From assembly GCA_037577475.1 (NCBI GenBank), contig CM075195.1, positions 755,001 through 819,000 on the forward strand: a stretch of 64,000 nucleotides of DNA. Reading direction: 5' to 3'. A program made the position numbers and the translations under genes. Positions 12,851 to 26,307 of this stretch are shown here, in pieces (position 1 is the first letter of the stretch; every line of letters begins with the position of its first letter). The notes beneath the pieces are model-generated. The model saw nothing but the letters and a program-made list of their open reading frames with translations. It did not search any database and was not told the origin of the DNA. Origin of the DNA: Chaunax sp. Z400 (Eukaryota; Chordata; Actinopteri; Lophiiformes; Chaunacidae).

Positions 12851-13490
12851 AAACTTTCTTCCAGTCAAAAAGACAACTATACATCATCGTCTACATGACT
12901 CTTATTAATCTAAGTTTCATTTAGAGCCACACCCACAACCTGACCAATAAAGTGTTTCATTATTTTACCAACTAGATGACATTCAGACTTTGAGGAATCC
13001 TGCTGACAAACCAACCAATCAACTAGCAGAGGGTGAGAACAGAACCTGATTGGTGGAGGTAAAAAAGGCTCAGAGTTTAGGGAGAATCGACTCGCAGCTC
13101 AGCTTCATCTGATTGTCCAATCGCCAGTAAGGAGTAGCTGATTGGCCGATGAGCGGTTGGGAGCAGCTGATTGGCTGATGAGCTATGAAGCTGAAATTCG
13201 AGATGACTCAAAAAACACAACAAAAAAAGGCTCAAATCAAACGCTGTGTCCCGACTTCAGACATTCATTTCTCTTTTTACAGGAAACAGTTTCGTATTTT
13301 TGAACTGGTTGTAAACAGATTTTTGTCGTGACGCTTTTATATCGTTAATAAATTCATGATATAAAAATGGATATTTAAGGCTTTATGATGATGCAGCTCT
13401 TTGCTCTAGAAATGACAAAGCATGTTTTGTACACTTTAAAATGTCTGCTGTGAATATTAATCATCATATTTTGGTCTGAAAACAGACGTT
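12850..13490. other. st14 3' flank, probably 3' UTR plus intergenic DNA
   Basis: No coding sequence seen. A short direct repeat of AGCTGATTGGC(C/T)GATGAG lies near 13130-13190. A clear minus-strand poly(A) signal close to the stop was not found; the nearest candidate AATAAA on the minus strand is about 1 kb downstream, near 12537, so the 3' UTR end is unknown. Confidence 0.5.
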
Positions 13491-13560
13491 CACCTCCTCT
13501 ACACCACCTTCTCTACACCACCTCCTCCACACCACCTCCTCCACACCACCTCCTCTACAC
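13491..13560 (-). repeat. 14-bp minisatellite x5 spanning the st14 stop codon
   Basis: Five end-to-end units of GTGTAGAGGAGGTG and close variants (minus strand). The first unit begins with the terminal Val codon and TAG stop; the other four lie in the presumed 3' UTR. Confidence 0.9.
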
Positions 13561-13716
13561 TCCGCTCCTCTCCTTTATCCAGCTGCGGTATTTGGTGGCG
13601 CGGGTGTAGATGCCGGGTTTGTTCCTGCGAGCACAGCCGTCGCCCCAGCTCACCACGCCAGCCAGGAAGACCCGCCCACTGGAGGTGGTGACGGACAGCG
13701 GCCCGCCAGAGTCACC
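13555..13716 (-). CDS. st14: st14 exon 19: catalytic serine and C-terminus
   Basis: Encodes GDSGGPLSVTTSSGRVFLAG, then VVSWGDGCARRNKPGIYTR and ends WIKERSGV-stop (TAG). Human ends WIKENTGV. The catalytic Ser is in GDSGGP. The last Val codon and stop are the first six bases of a 14-bp repeat that runs into the 3' UTR. Confidence 0.95.
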   Translation of the reverse strand, partial: GDSGGPLSVTTSSGRVFLAGVVSWGDGCARRNKPGIYTRATKYRSWIKERSGV

Positions 13717-16700
13717 CTGAGAGAGTTGGAGAGAAACTTCAGTCATCATCTCCTCTTCTGCAGCTTCACTGCGTTAATAATTCTGTGACCTCATAAAGAC
13801 CAACACTGACAGAACATTTACTTTGGTTTATAGAACCATTTTATTCTTATTTATTTAGAATCATTAGATGTTATTCTGATGGCCGTCTTCATCTAAAGAG
13901 TCAAATACGCTACGAAAAAATCTACAATGATGAATTCTTTCCAGACAGAGCTTCATTATCAGTATAAATATATCACAAAGATTTATGTACTGACCAACAG
14001 TAGAAACACTTTTTTTATGTCATGCCATCCTGTTCATATTAAATATCAAAGATAAATTATGGTTCACATCTTTATTCACCCTTTAGCCAAACAGAAAAAT
14101 CATTTTTGTGCAGATTAGTGGTTTTTGTCTTAGTGTTTACAAGTCAGAAAGTGTGGATGGTGAGACAGAGAACAACAACAGTCACTACCCTGTGTGTCTA
14201 CCTCCAGCATTTATCACTACTTTACACCTCCTGAATGGATAAGATGTTATTCTGGACTTGTAGGATGTAGGACGTCATTCTTCCTGCAGAGCTGTGACAA
14301 GTTGTTCATGTATTGCTGGAGCAGGATCTCTCTCTCACCTGGTGATCCTGAACGTCCCACAGATGCTCTATTGGGTTGAGATCTGGTGAATATGCTGGTC
14401 AAGGAGGGACAGTGACATTGTTCTGGTCCAGGTAGGCTACTCCTGACAGACATGAGCCACATGTGGGCTGGCATTGTCCTGCATGAAGGTGATGCCTGAT
14501 TGCTGTATCCTGGGAATGACGTGTGGACCTAGGACTGGATCTCGGTGACGGATAGCTGTCAGTGTACCGTGGATCTGGACAAGTTCTGACCATCATCCAT
14601 TAGCAGTGCCCCCCCACATCATGACATCACCACCAAACGATCCACTTCCTGTATCTATACGACAGGATAGCGGTCTCCATGGCGATGGTACAAACGCCAC
14701 GACCACCAGCTGTGTACAAGTTAAATCTGGACTTGTCACTAAATGTGATCTCCGTCCACTTTGCAATCAGCCATAACATCTGGAACATCTGTGCTGCTCG
14801 TGTCTGCAGAGTTCAGACCATCATCACCATCAGCATCCCAACTGTATAATAATAGACAAAAAGTCTATTCAGTGAATCACGATTGTTTGTTTTAGTAGAT
14901 TAGGGCTAGTGAATAGAAATTACAGGGTTTTTAAAATGATGTGTTTACACTGTTGGTCAGTATAATAGTCACTAAATGTACCAAGTGAAGTAAAAACTAC
15001 AATACTTATATTTAAGTTAAATATTTGAACATGTGTTAAAGTCCTGGCTGTCATCTGTTTTATGCTGTGATCACATGTTGTGTGTGATCATGTCACCTGA
15101 CAGGCGTCCACGCCTCCTTTCAGGACTCCGGCACACAGCATGTGGTCGGTGACGTCATCATTCATCAGATTCTTACACACTGTGCTGTTGATGATCCGAA
15201 CCTCTGCCTTCTGCAGGATGGTGGCGGTCAGGCCTGCCCAGGGACCATCAGACAAACAACACTTTTTTCAATGAATAAAATAAGGCTGGAAATAGATTCT
15301 ATAAAAACATAAACACAGTTTAAAACTAGAAAGCACTCGGAGAGCGCAGACCTCCGCCAAGGCTGCTCAGTTTCCCCATGTTGGCATTTCACTCCAAAGC
15401 AAAAGTCCCATGATGTCATTAGAAAGTTTGACAGGAAAAATGAGAACAAAATCTTTCAGTTAAATATGGCTGACTTTGCTCATATGCAGTCAGATGGAGT
15501 TGTTGATGGGACAGAGGATTGGGAAACGGTGGAGGCAGAGGGTCCACCAGGACCACATAACTGTTCCTCAATGAAGACCAGAGATGCTGGTTAAATAGTG
15601 ATGCTGAGTCACACCTGTCCTTTAAAGGAATAGGAGTGTCGGTGTTTCTGATTATAACATCGTTGTTCTACGTTAACTCACCTCCTTCTCTTGTGGCGCC
15701 CCAGCCAGTGATCCATGCCTCTTGGCCTGCTGGGAAGTCGTGGGTAGGCGAGGGCAGACAGATGGGCCAGATGTTCTGGTTGAGGGTGACGTTGGCATCC
15801 AGCTCCATCAGGGCGATGTCGTTATTGTAGGTGAGGGGGTTGTAGTCGTGGTGAGCGATGATTCGCCTGATGTTTCTCCTCACTGTCCACTGGTTGGTCT
15901 GACTCTGCACGTGAAGACCCAGCAAAGCCTCCCATTGGTCCGCCCGGGAGTACCTGCATCAACACACGGCAAAGAGGTCAGAGGTCATGTCTAATGGAGT
16001 AAGCGCTGGAAGAAATTCTAGAAAATGCTAGCCAGCTAATTAATTATGTGATGATGTCATGAAGTTGTCGGTGCCTAACTTGAAGCTTTCATGGATGGTT
16101 TAACTCTCCATAAATGAGTGCAGGCTCGGACATGCTAATGCTAGCTGCAGTGCTGACTGCAGACGTGCTAACGTTAGCTGCAGCTGCTGCAGAGGACTTG
16201 AAAAGTGTAGCCACACTTGCAGAAGTGATGTAGCCTCTATACGCTCTCTGTTAGATGCGCTTCAGGAACCAAAATTTGGCACCAAAACATTTAACATGAG
16301 TCGCTAGCCTGTAGTACTGACATAATTTGGTCTGAACCGTAATAAGTACAGATTTTGGAACACAATCCTAGTGTTCATTGGCCCCTAGCGGTAAGCTGCC
16401 TAACGGCTTCTTGGTGAAGCCAAGTGTGCTGGAGCTCCTACTTGTTTGGTCCATTGTCCTGAACACAGTGGGCAGCAGTCAGGAGCCAGTGGTTGCTCAA
16501 CACGGACGCTCCACACACGTGACCTGAACCCCTGATGTGGAGGCTGACCTGCCAGGGCCACTCCCCCTCCCGCGACACCTGACCACCAACGATACGAGAG
16601 CTCCGGTACGGCCTCGTCCCGCACTCTGAAAGCACACAAGGACAAAAAGTGTACAAATACACGGTCAATAAAAGCATCACACACACAGCTGTGTGCGAAT

Positions 16701-19700
16701 GTGACGTGACGTACGGCAGCCGTTCTCGTCGGAGCCGTCCTCACAGTCCTGTTCATCGTCACACTCTGGGTTCAGTTTACTGATGCAGCGTCCGTCTCTG
16801 CAGCGGAAGGTGAACTCTGAACACTGCTGCAACACCAGAGCTGAACGACAGGACACAGAGATGTTAGTAACAACACAGTTGTACTGGTCCAGTACTGGTG
16901 GCATACTGGAAATGAGACCACCACATCATCCTAGTATCTTATATTAAGTCATTCCACCAATCTCGCATTTAATCTCCAGCTCTCCTCAGCCTGTAAAGCA
17001 GTTTTATGATGTCTGTGGCCACATGATGTCATAGTGATGTCATCAGGCCTGGAGACTACAAACATACAGCCACGATCGAGTAACAGCTGAACTTGTGCCA
17101 CAGACTTTAGACACTAGTTGGCTTAAAAAGGGCCCTAAACCTCTGGATATCCCTGAATAGATATCTGTGGATATCTGTGGATATCTTTGGATATCTCTGG
17201 ATATCCCTGGATATCTCTGGATATCTTTGGATATCTTTGGATATCTCTGGATATCTCTGGATATCTCTGGATATCTTTGGATATCTCTGGATATCTCTGG
17301 ATATCTTTGGATATCTTTGGATATCTCTGGATATCTCTGGATATCTTTGGATATCTCTGGATATCTCTGGATATCTCTGGATATCCCTGGATATCTCTGG
17401 ATATCTCTGGATATCTCTGGATATCTCTGGATATCTTTGGATATCTCTGGATATCTCTGGATATCTCTGGATATCTCTGGATATCTTTGGATGTCTCTGG
17501 ACATCTGTCTACTAATCTTTTTAGAAATCTTTATAATGTGTGAACTTTATCAGTGTCAGTCACTGTTTTTCATGATGGCAGCAGGAGATGTGAGACTGTT
17601 GTAAATGTAAACACCTGTAAGGAGATTATTACTACAGTTTGTTTTTCCAGCATTCTTCTTATTTGCAGCATCGTTCCTTACATTTTTCACATTGAGACTC
17701 ATCCGATCCGTCTGAACAGTCGACTTTTCCGTCACACTTCAGCTTCTCTGAGATGCAGCGTTTGTTTCTGCAGGAAAACTCTCCTGGTTTACATTTTTCT
17801 ACAGACAGAAAAGAACATCTCACAGTGAGAAATGACTGTCACAACATTTATCATTTTTTTCTGTGGATATGAACATGAACGTCTGGAGGCTCATCAGCAG
17901 ATGCCTTCATCAGTTTAACCCACCACAGTCTTCTTCATCAGTATCGTCTCCACAGTCATCAAAACCGTCACATTTCCAGAACTTCGGTTTACATCGCCCG
18001 TTTTTACACTTCATCTGTGACGCCTCGCACGCTGAGAAGAGACACACACGCAAAAAGATATTTTCTGATTTCCTGTCTCTCTCCCATTGGTTCCCTACTG
18101 AAGATGACATCTTTAAAACACCTCACACAGAATTGTATTAGAAAAGGACAACTCCTGATCAGGTTAATGTGTGTGTTATGTTTGGTGAACTCAGGATGTA
18201 TAGTGAGATATGCAATGGAAAAAAATGATTACAGATGGATGGACAGAGTATATCCCTCCATCATTTCATGGTCGGAAGATAAAATATAAGATATCATTAA
18301 AAAAAACTAACAATTAAGAAAAAAGGAATAACCATTATCACCAATTTGACAAGTAAAAACTTTTTTCCCTTTAGTTTCTTGCAAATTATTTTGATAAAAC
18401 CATTAAAGCACATTTTTATAGTTTACTATTTTCAAATATGAAACAGTTTTAATTTTCAAGAGGGTTTTTCAGCAGTTTTTAATCTGTCAACTATTTTTCA
18501 TACATGTAGAGATTATTTTAATTTATTATAATATTACAATAATTTAGATGATTTTTAATAAAACATTTTATTGGTATTACAATGAAATATTATAATTTAT
18601 TTACCCTCACAATATTCTCCAATAAACAATGATTTAGGAGGCTGTTCCTAATGCAGTCACTAGTGGGTGACAGATGACTCCTTTAGGGATGGTAAAGTAA
18701 GATTAAATAGTTGTGGGAGTTCCTCGGCCTGTGTTTTTGTCACACAGTGATAAAGATCAGGATCCACACTAAATCATAGATATTCATAAATATTAGTCGA
18801 CTAAAAATACTCAATTTTTTTAACCTATTAATATTTTTATTGAGAGTAGCCATCGCCTATAGCAACCAAAGGAAGCACACCTGGTCAAACAAACGGGGAC
18901 AGAGTGAATTTATTGGGGACTACTTTTAATCCAGATGAATCCAGATTGAGTGTTTGAGTGTTTACAGCCGCAGGATGTGATTTCTTGATAAAGCTCACGA
19001 AGGAACCTGGAGGTCACTTATTCTTCAGCCTGAAAACTGTCTCATATTCTTGGATATATGGTTTGGACTCACTGCACTTCTCCTCGTCGCTGCCGTCTCC
19101 ACAGTCATTCCAGCCGTCACACTGCAGAGTCTTGTTGAGGCAGAGGTTGTTGGTGCACTGGAACTTTCCAGGACAAGCTGACCAATCACATCAAACAGTC
19201 AGACACAAAACATCATGAGGAATCAATCTAAAAATCTAACTCAGGATTATTGAGCCAAAAAATAACGTCTATGGACTTAAATAGTTCTTACGATTAGTTG
19301 GGACAAAAGCCTCGTAGTCTGCAGTGAAACCCTGGTCCACGTAGGACGAGTCCGAGTTAAATTTGATGGTCATTATGTTGCTTTGGCTGGTGACCACGGT
19401 GCTCTCTGGTTTACTGCCACATAGCCTACAATACAGAGATGAAGAAGATCCAGTTCCCCCTTATGTCAACAGGTTCCATGGTCCAGATTTGGCCCGGGAG
19501 CCACCAGTTGGTGACCACTGGTCAAGGTAACTCTGGACTTCACATAGTCAAGACTTGAGAGGTACTTGTGACATGAAAAGCAAATGACAATTTTGTCGTA
19601 CCCAGATGACTTTGGTCGTGTCCAAGTCTTTGCACACCTGATTATCATGTCGGAGTCAAATGAAGAAATCACTACAGTCAAAGTCGTGTCGCTAGAACTG

Positions 19701-22700
19701 AGTGTTTGAATTCAACCAGAGGTGACGGCAAAGTATTGGAGGAAGGGAAACAGAGGTGGGAACAAACCAGTGGTGGCTGACCTTTGACCGTTGACATCAA
19801 CATAATCGTTGGGACACTGGTTGCTGTCGTTTCCCAAGAAGAACTTGTTGAACTGAACCTTCACAAATTTTTCTACTGAGGCCTGAAAAATAAAGACAAT
19901 GGAGAAAAGACAGTCACAAAATTGATTTCAAAATCATTTTTGTGCAGATTTGTGGTTTTTGTCTTAGTTTTTACAAGTCAGAAAGTGTGGATGGTGAGAC
20001 AGAGAACAATAGTCACTACTGTGCGTGTCTACCTCCAGCATTTATCACTACTTTACACCTCCTGAATGGTTTAATCTGTTATTCTGGACTTGTGGGATGA
20101 CGTCATTCTTCCTGCAGAGCTGTGAATCTTCAGGACATTTAGGTATAAAAATGTTTGTGTGCGTCTTCAGTACGCTGTGACGTCCGAATGATGAAGGCTT
20201 TTATCAGCTTCAGCTTCCTCCTCTACAGTTTTGTTACTATAGAGACGTGACGTACCAAAAAAGGGTACTGTTGGACACCAAATTCCATTTACCAGTATTA
20301 AAAGTGAACAGCAGCCAACCATGAACGTTGACTTGTTGTTGTCACTAAACGTACCTGGATTTTCCAGACACAGGTGATTTTTGGAGGGTAGTTGGCGGGA
20401 AAGAACGGTGACGAGAAGGAGCCTTTGTCTCCGGACAGAGTCCCGCCACACTCTGAACAATGAGATGGTTCACAAGGACATGTTAGACATTTAAGAGACT
20501 CCAGCAGAGGAGAACCAACAGAACAGCCAGTAGAAAAGTTATTATTCTATATTTGACTTTATTCTCATAATATTATGATTTTATCCTTATATTATGACTT
20601 TATTCTCATATGACTTCATTGTCATAATATTATGACTTTATTCTCATATGACTTTAGTCTCATGACTTTATTCTCATGACTTTAGTCTCATGACTTTATT
20701 CTCATGACTTTAGTCTCATGACTTTATTCTCATAGTATTATGACTTTATTCTCATATGACTATATTCTCATATTATGATTTTATTCTCATCGTATTGACT
20801 TTATTCTCATATGACTATATTCTCACGATATTATGACTTTATTCTCATGACTTTATCCTCATTATATGACTTTATTCTTATTATATGACTTTATTCTCAT
20901 ATGACTTTTTTCTCATTGTATGACTTTATTCTCATATGACTATGCTCATGATATTATGACTTTATTCTCATGATATTTTGACTTTATTCTCATATTTTGA
21001 CTTTGTTCTCATGATATTTTGACTTGATTTTTGTAATCTCTGATTTTTCCTTAATCTGAGCCCTGATACTCTGTCCCAGAAATGGGGATTAAAACTTGGT
21101 CGCCCCTCTGGTTGAAGGTTATTTGGGTACGAAGGTATTGGAAGAATAAAACCTCTGTTTTAAAATGTGAAATGTCTCCAGTTTTTATCCTTTTAGGCTG
21201 CAGAGGAAACCATTCGTTGTCCCAGAGTAGATACCGACCTCCTGTCGAACGTTGTTGGGTCGTAGGCGTCTGGGAGTAGTTGGCTCTGAAACCGGGGAAG
21301 TTCTTGTCTTCACTGGTGACCAGCGTCAGCAGCATGACATTTCCAGACGACAGAAAGGACAAAGAGTCGTGGGGGTATCCACACTGTCTGCAGAGAAGCC
21401 ACAGAAACATGGAGCTGTTAAAACCTTTTACTTTGTAAACCTTATCATTTCCTCTCCGACACTGATCTGGTCTTCGTGTCCTCATGAGGGCTATCAATGG
21501 TATCGAAGAGTCTCCAGTCAAACCATGTTACTCTATCGTGTTTGATTGGTCTACTACTGTTCAGCCCAGTGTACTCAGATATCAAAAGAAGTACTCTATT
21601 ACTATCAGCATTACTTTAAGGGACCTGGAAGAGTAATTGATTGACTGGTTGATTTTTTCTTTTACATTGTAGGAGTTTAGACATTTTATCCAATTTCGCT
21701 GTAAATAATCCATAAATTATGATGTAAACAAAACCATATATGTTAATGATGTTGATATCTATGATGGGTATAATGCAGATTGGGATAAAAATTTAGATGT
21801 CCCAGATCTAAATTTTTGTCTTTATTGAGCAGCTAAATGCTAACAAACAGGGCTAAAAGCACCACTAGCAGCTGAGATAACGGGTTTACAGTCTCCTACA
21901 GTTTTAAATATGTCCACATAGATCTGTTGGATGATAGACGTGTAGGACTGTTCGGCCTTGGTGGAGACGTGAGCTCTACTTTACATGACAAAACTGCTGT
22001 TATGTTCTGGAGAAATCTGATTTTGGCTTAAAAATAGACCCTTACGAAACGTTAAACACGTGTTAAACACTTGTCTGTAAGAAAGCCTTGAAGGCTAACT
22101 GGCTAGTTTTGCTAGCTGGCCTCTGAATAGTTAACATGTTTAATGTCAGAGGATACATCTGATGTTTATGCTGATCTCCTTTTGAACCCTTTAAATGTTT
22201 ACGTCAGAGACTATTTACTGACTTATGCAGCGCTACACAGTATGTTTGCAGTATTTGTACCCATTTCAAAGTAAAAGTCCTATGATGGACACGTCACATG
22301 TAAACTGTGGTAAAGAACCAGCCCGTCTCACTCTGTCAGGACCCGGTCCTCTATCGCAGCCAGAGAATCGTAGATTTTGATGAAGTCTTGTTGGCAGTCT
22401 TCGTCCAGGATCAGAGTGTGGAAGTCCAGCCGGACTCGGCGGCCCGGGTCAGCCCTCAGCCTCCACTGCAGGTAGACGTTTGGTGGGTACGAAGAGTCAG
22501 GAAAACCCGGAGACTGGACGAGTCCCGCCTCCCTGACGTGGATGTTGAACGACTTCCTCACTGGAAGTTTAGCAAGAACATGATTGGTTCTAAAATAACC
22601 TCACCTGATCTAAGAACCAACCTGAATCTATAATAAAGTAATGACAAATTTAGAATGTGATTTTAAATTATCACATTCTAAGTCAATAAAATTCAATGAT

Positions 22701-25700
22701 GAGTTTTTAAACTGATACTGGAGTAACTTTACTTTGAAAGAACTTGATATAAAGAATAAATATTTTACTTCCTTTAAAAATAATTAATAATTCTCACCAA
22801 ATATAGAGGTCCTTGTCATTCGTGGGTCTATAGCTGTGAACAGGAAAATAAAAACTTTATTTAAACTCAAAATGAATGTGTTTTAATTAAAAACAATGTT
22901 TTGACTTATTTTTTATCTTTGAGTCGAAGCTGAAAATCCTGAACTTGAGTTTTTAGACCATCCTGTCTGTTTCAGCTCTCGTCGCCATGACGATGCTCAG
23001 AATGACCATAAAACAACTCTGTTAGCAAAACCTGCTAACAGCTGGAGCCGCATTCCTAAAGCCTCCTGGTACAAAGTTTAAAATCTTTAGAACCCGGCTT
23101 TTAGTTTTTTTCCATCCGACCAGAAACTAAGTTTTACGGAAAATAATTTAGTCGTTTTATGTTTATAATTTATGGAAAATGTTTTGAAAAAAAAGACCCT
23201 ATCTAGTAATTTTAAAGTAATTTCAAAGGAAGTGGAAAAACACTTCCTGGCTCCGTCCCTTTGTCAGATCCGCCTTATTATTTATGTATTTATGGGTTCG
23301 TTCTTACTGGTCCATACTTAGAATGAACCACAGGGTTGGCCACGCCTCCTTGCTACGATAGTATCTCTGTTCCTTTCTTCCTCACAGCTGCTCTGAAATG
23401 TTTTCTTTTTGAAGGGTTTTTGTCCCTTACAGGCCTTTGTTGATCCGACAGACACTTGGGTGAGAGCTGAGGGGGGGAGGGAGTCATGCGGCATCATGTC
23501 TAATCTAGGACTCCATGCCAGAAACCTTCAGGCTACGTTACGAGCTGTTAGTTGGTATAAACCTCGTGAGATGACGCTGTTGACACTCAGAGCGTCGGCG
23601 GGTCTCAGCATCAGTCTTCCTTGTTGACCCTGCTGACTTCCTGCCCGTACCTCCAGAGACTCGATGGATTCGTCCAGCGAGTCCTGCTGGGAGATGTGGA
23701 CGTCAAACTCCGACTGGTAATAGGCCACCACGCTGTCGCCGCCACCATCTCCCTCGCTACAAAAACACAGACAAGATGGTGATTTAGAATGAATGTCAGG
23801 ATGTGTTTAGCCTAGCTTAGCATAAAGACAGGACGCATGGGGAAGCAGCTAGCCTAGCCGTTTCTGACTGACGTTAACAGTCAGTTCATATCTAATCTGC
23901 ACACTGATAGATGTAAAAACATTTATAGTTACTCCGAGTAATTCAAGTTACACACTTCCTGTGCCACATTAAAATCCTCTCAGTTACCAAAACTGAATCC
24001 CTCTGGTTTCTGGAAGGCTTTTACTTTGAAAAACCTGCAGGATGATTGAAGGAAACAACATCCTCACCTCCTAAAAAACGTTTGCGCCCCATCTGAGGGA
24101 GGATGCTCATCGTTTACCTGCTACCTGGACATTACGACAAACATAGCAGAGCTCTGAAGTCTCATCTAGCGGCTAACGCTTTTAGCTTAGCTTAGCAGTG
24201 AAGACTTCAGCTTATGAAAGGATGTGAACAACATCTCTTAAATTGGCCTGGGAGCTTCTGGATGACATCATACGAGCTCCGTCTCCATCATCATATTGTA
24301 CTGATTTTATGAACATCAGTAAGGTTTGAGTTTTACTTGTAATGGAGTATTTTTACTTAAAGTATCCAAATGTTTCCTCCACCTCTGTCAGCGTCATGTT
24401 TCATCTGCCATAGATTTAAAACCTGTATGTAACACCTGTATCTGAGGAGTGTAAGTGGAGCCAGCTGGTGATGAAGAGTGATGATGAAGAGTGATGATGA
24501 AGGGTGTGGTGGGTACCTGAAGGTCTGGACCGATGAGCCTTTAAAGGATTTGGCCAACACTGAGTTTTTGGAGTAAATCAGTTTGAGCTGAAAGATAAAA
24601 AAAATATCATGTAGATGTCGTTTAGCTGCAGCGTGTGAGCAGAGCTCCCATGATGCTTTGGGGCTGTGTGATATCTCACCTGCTTTCTGACCAGAGAGGC
24701 CAGGTGTTGAAACTCCAGACTGTTGGGGTCTTCGTAGGACGGCAGGAAGCGTTCGTCCCGGATCCCCATGGAGCCGATATAAACCTTCTTTACTCTGACA
24801 TCGCTGCGAACTGAAGACACACAAACTTATTTATATTGATAATGAACTGTCAATAAACAACATTTTATTCTCATTTACTGCTGAATATCATCTCCAGAAT
24901 ATTTTATCAGACGTTACAAAAGGCTGAAAGCAGCTTGTCTTAAGCATCATTAATAATCATCATCATTAATGTTTGTACCAATAACTAATCAACATACAAA
25001 GAGACACATCAAACACTCTGCAGCTGATTCACAGCAGCAACACTTTGTGATAAAGTTATCACAACACCAGTACAGAAAAATGATACCAATCAATACTGAT
25101 GACTCCAATAAATACTGATACCATTAGAAAAAACTATCCTCAGATCAGATAATGAGATATTTATTTTACTTATTTTATTAACAATCTACACTGAGGTGAC
25201 CAGTGTCCACATGTGGTCTCCTGTTTAAATAAAGTTGGTTCAAAGGAGCTCACGGTGGTAGTGCCACACCAGCAGGCCGGTCAGCAGAGCCACAGCAGCA
25301 GCAGCGAGCAGCAGGCCGACGCCCATCCACAGCTTCTTCCTGCGGCCCGGCTTCTTCTCCAGCCTCCTGGAGTCAGTGGCTGGGAGGAACTGGAGGGCGG
25401 TGTCCCAGTCCGGGTCCTGCAGACAGAGAGGTAGGGGGAGGATGGGGGAGGGCAAGGGAGGTTAGGTTATTTGCGTCCTCAGAAGCTAAAACACGTCCTG
25501 ATTCACTGCGTGTCAGCTGTGAACCGTGATGACATCACTCGTTTGTCGCTCCAGGAAAACGGCGTCAGCCGTTTTGGTTCTACGGAGGAACAGGAACCAA
25601 ACTGGTTTTAAATGTTTCAGTTCTCACATGAATCAATCAGAGCCCGCCTCCATCAAATCTCCACCACTGATCTAATGCACCACATCTCAACATGAACATC

Positions 25701-26266
25701 AGCTGATGCACAAAATTAGTGTGAAGGGCTGTTTTAGAAAATAAAAATATTAGAATCACTTTAATCACTAATAGAAATGATCAGCAGCTCCAGCTGATGT
25801 TCTGATTGGTTGAGACAAACAGAACAGTTATAAATTCATCTGAATGTGATTCTCACTGATGTGAACCCTGATCGGTGTCGGAACCTGCAGCCTTCAGACG
25901 ATGGGCGTGGCGTGGAGGAGGGCGTGGCTGCTGGTAGGAATGTGTCTCATACTCATGTCAGGCGTGTCGTGTCCTGCAGTGTGTTATTGTTGTGCTAAGC
26001 TAGGCTACATTCATGCAGAACCATCACCTCATGATGTAACAGGAACAATGTGCAGGTTGTATCCTAATATTACCAGTATTACAGCAGTAACACAAAGGGT
26101 CATGGGTTACATGCTGCGTGTCAGTGAAACCTGTAGTAGTATTAGTAGAGTACTAGTAGTACTAGTACCGTACTTGTACTCAGTTACTACAAAACACTTA
26201 TTTTGTAGTTGTAATTGTAGTAGTAACACCTGCAGTAATACTATTAGTATTAAGTCCAGCTTCCAG

Positions 26267-26307
<41 letters not shown>

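Noticed and set aside
14247..14596. Open frames overlapping the Tc1-like element as host genes
   Set aside because: Transposase motifs appear in different frames with stops between them; this is a decayed transposon.
17043..17604. Overlapping open frames on both strands across the decamer array
   Set aside because: The stop-free 10-bp unit opens many frames at once. It lies in an st14 intron.
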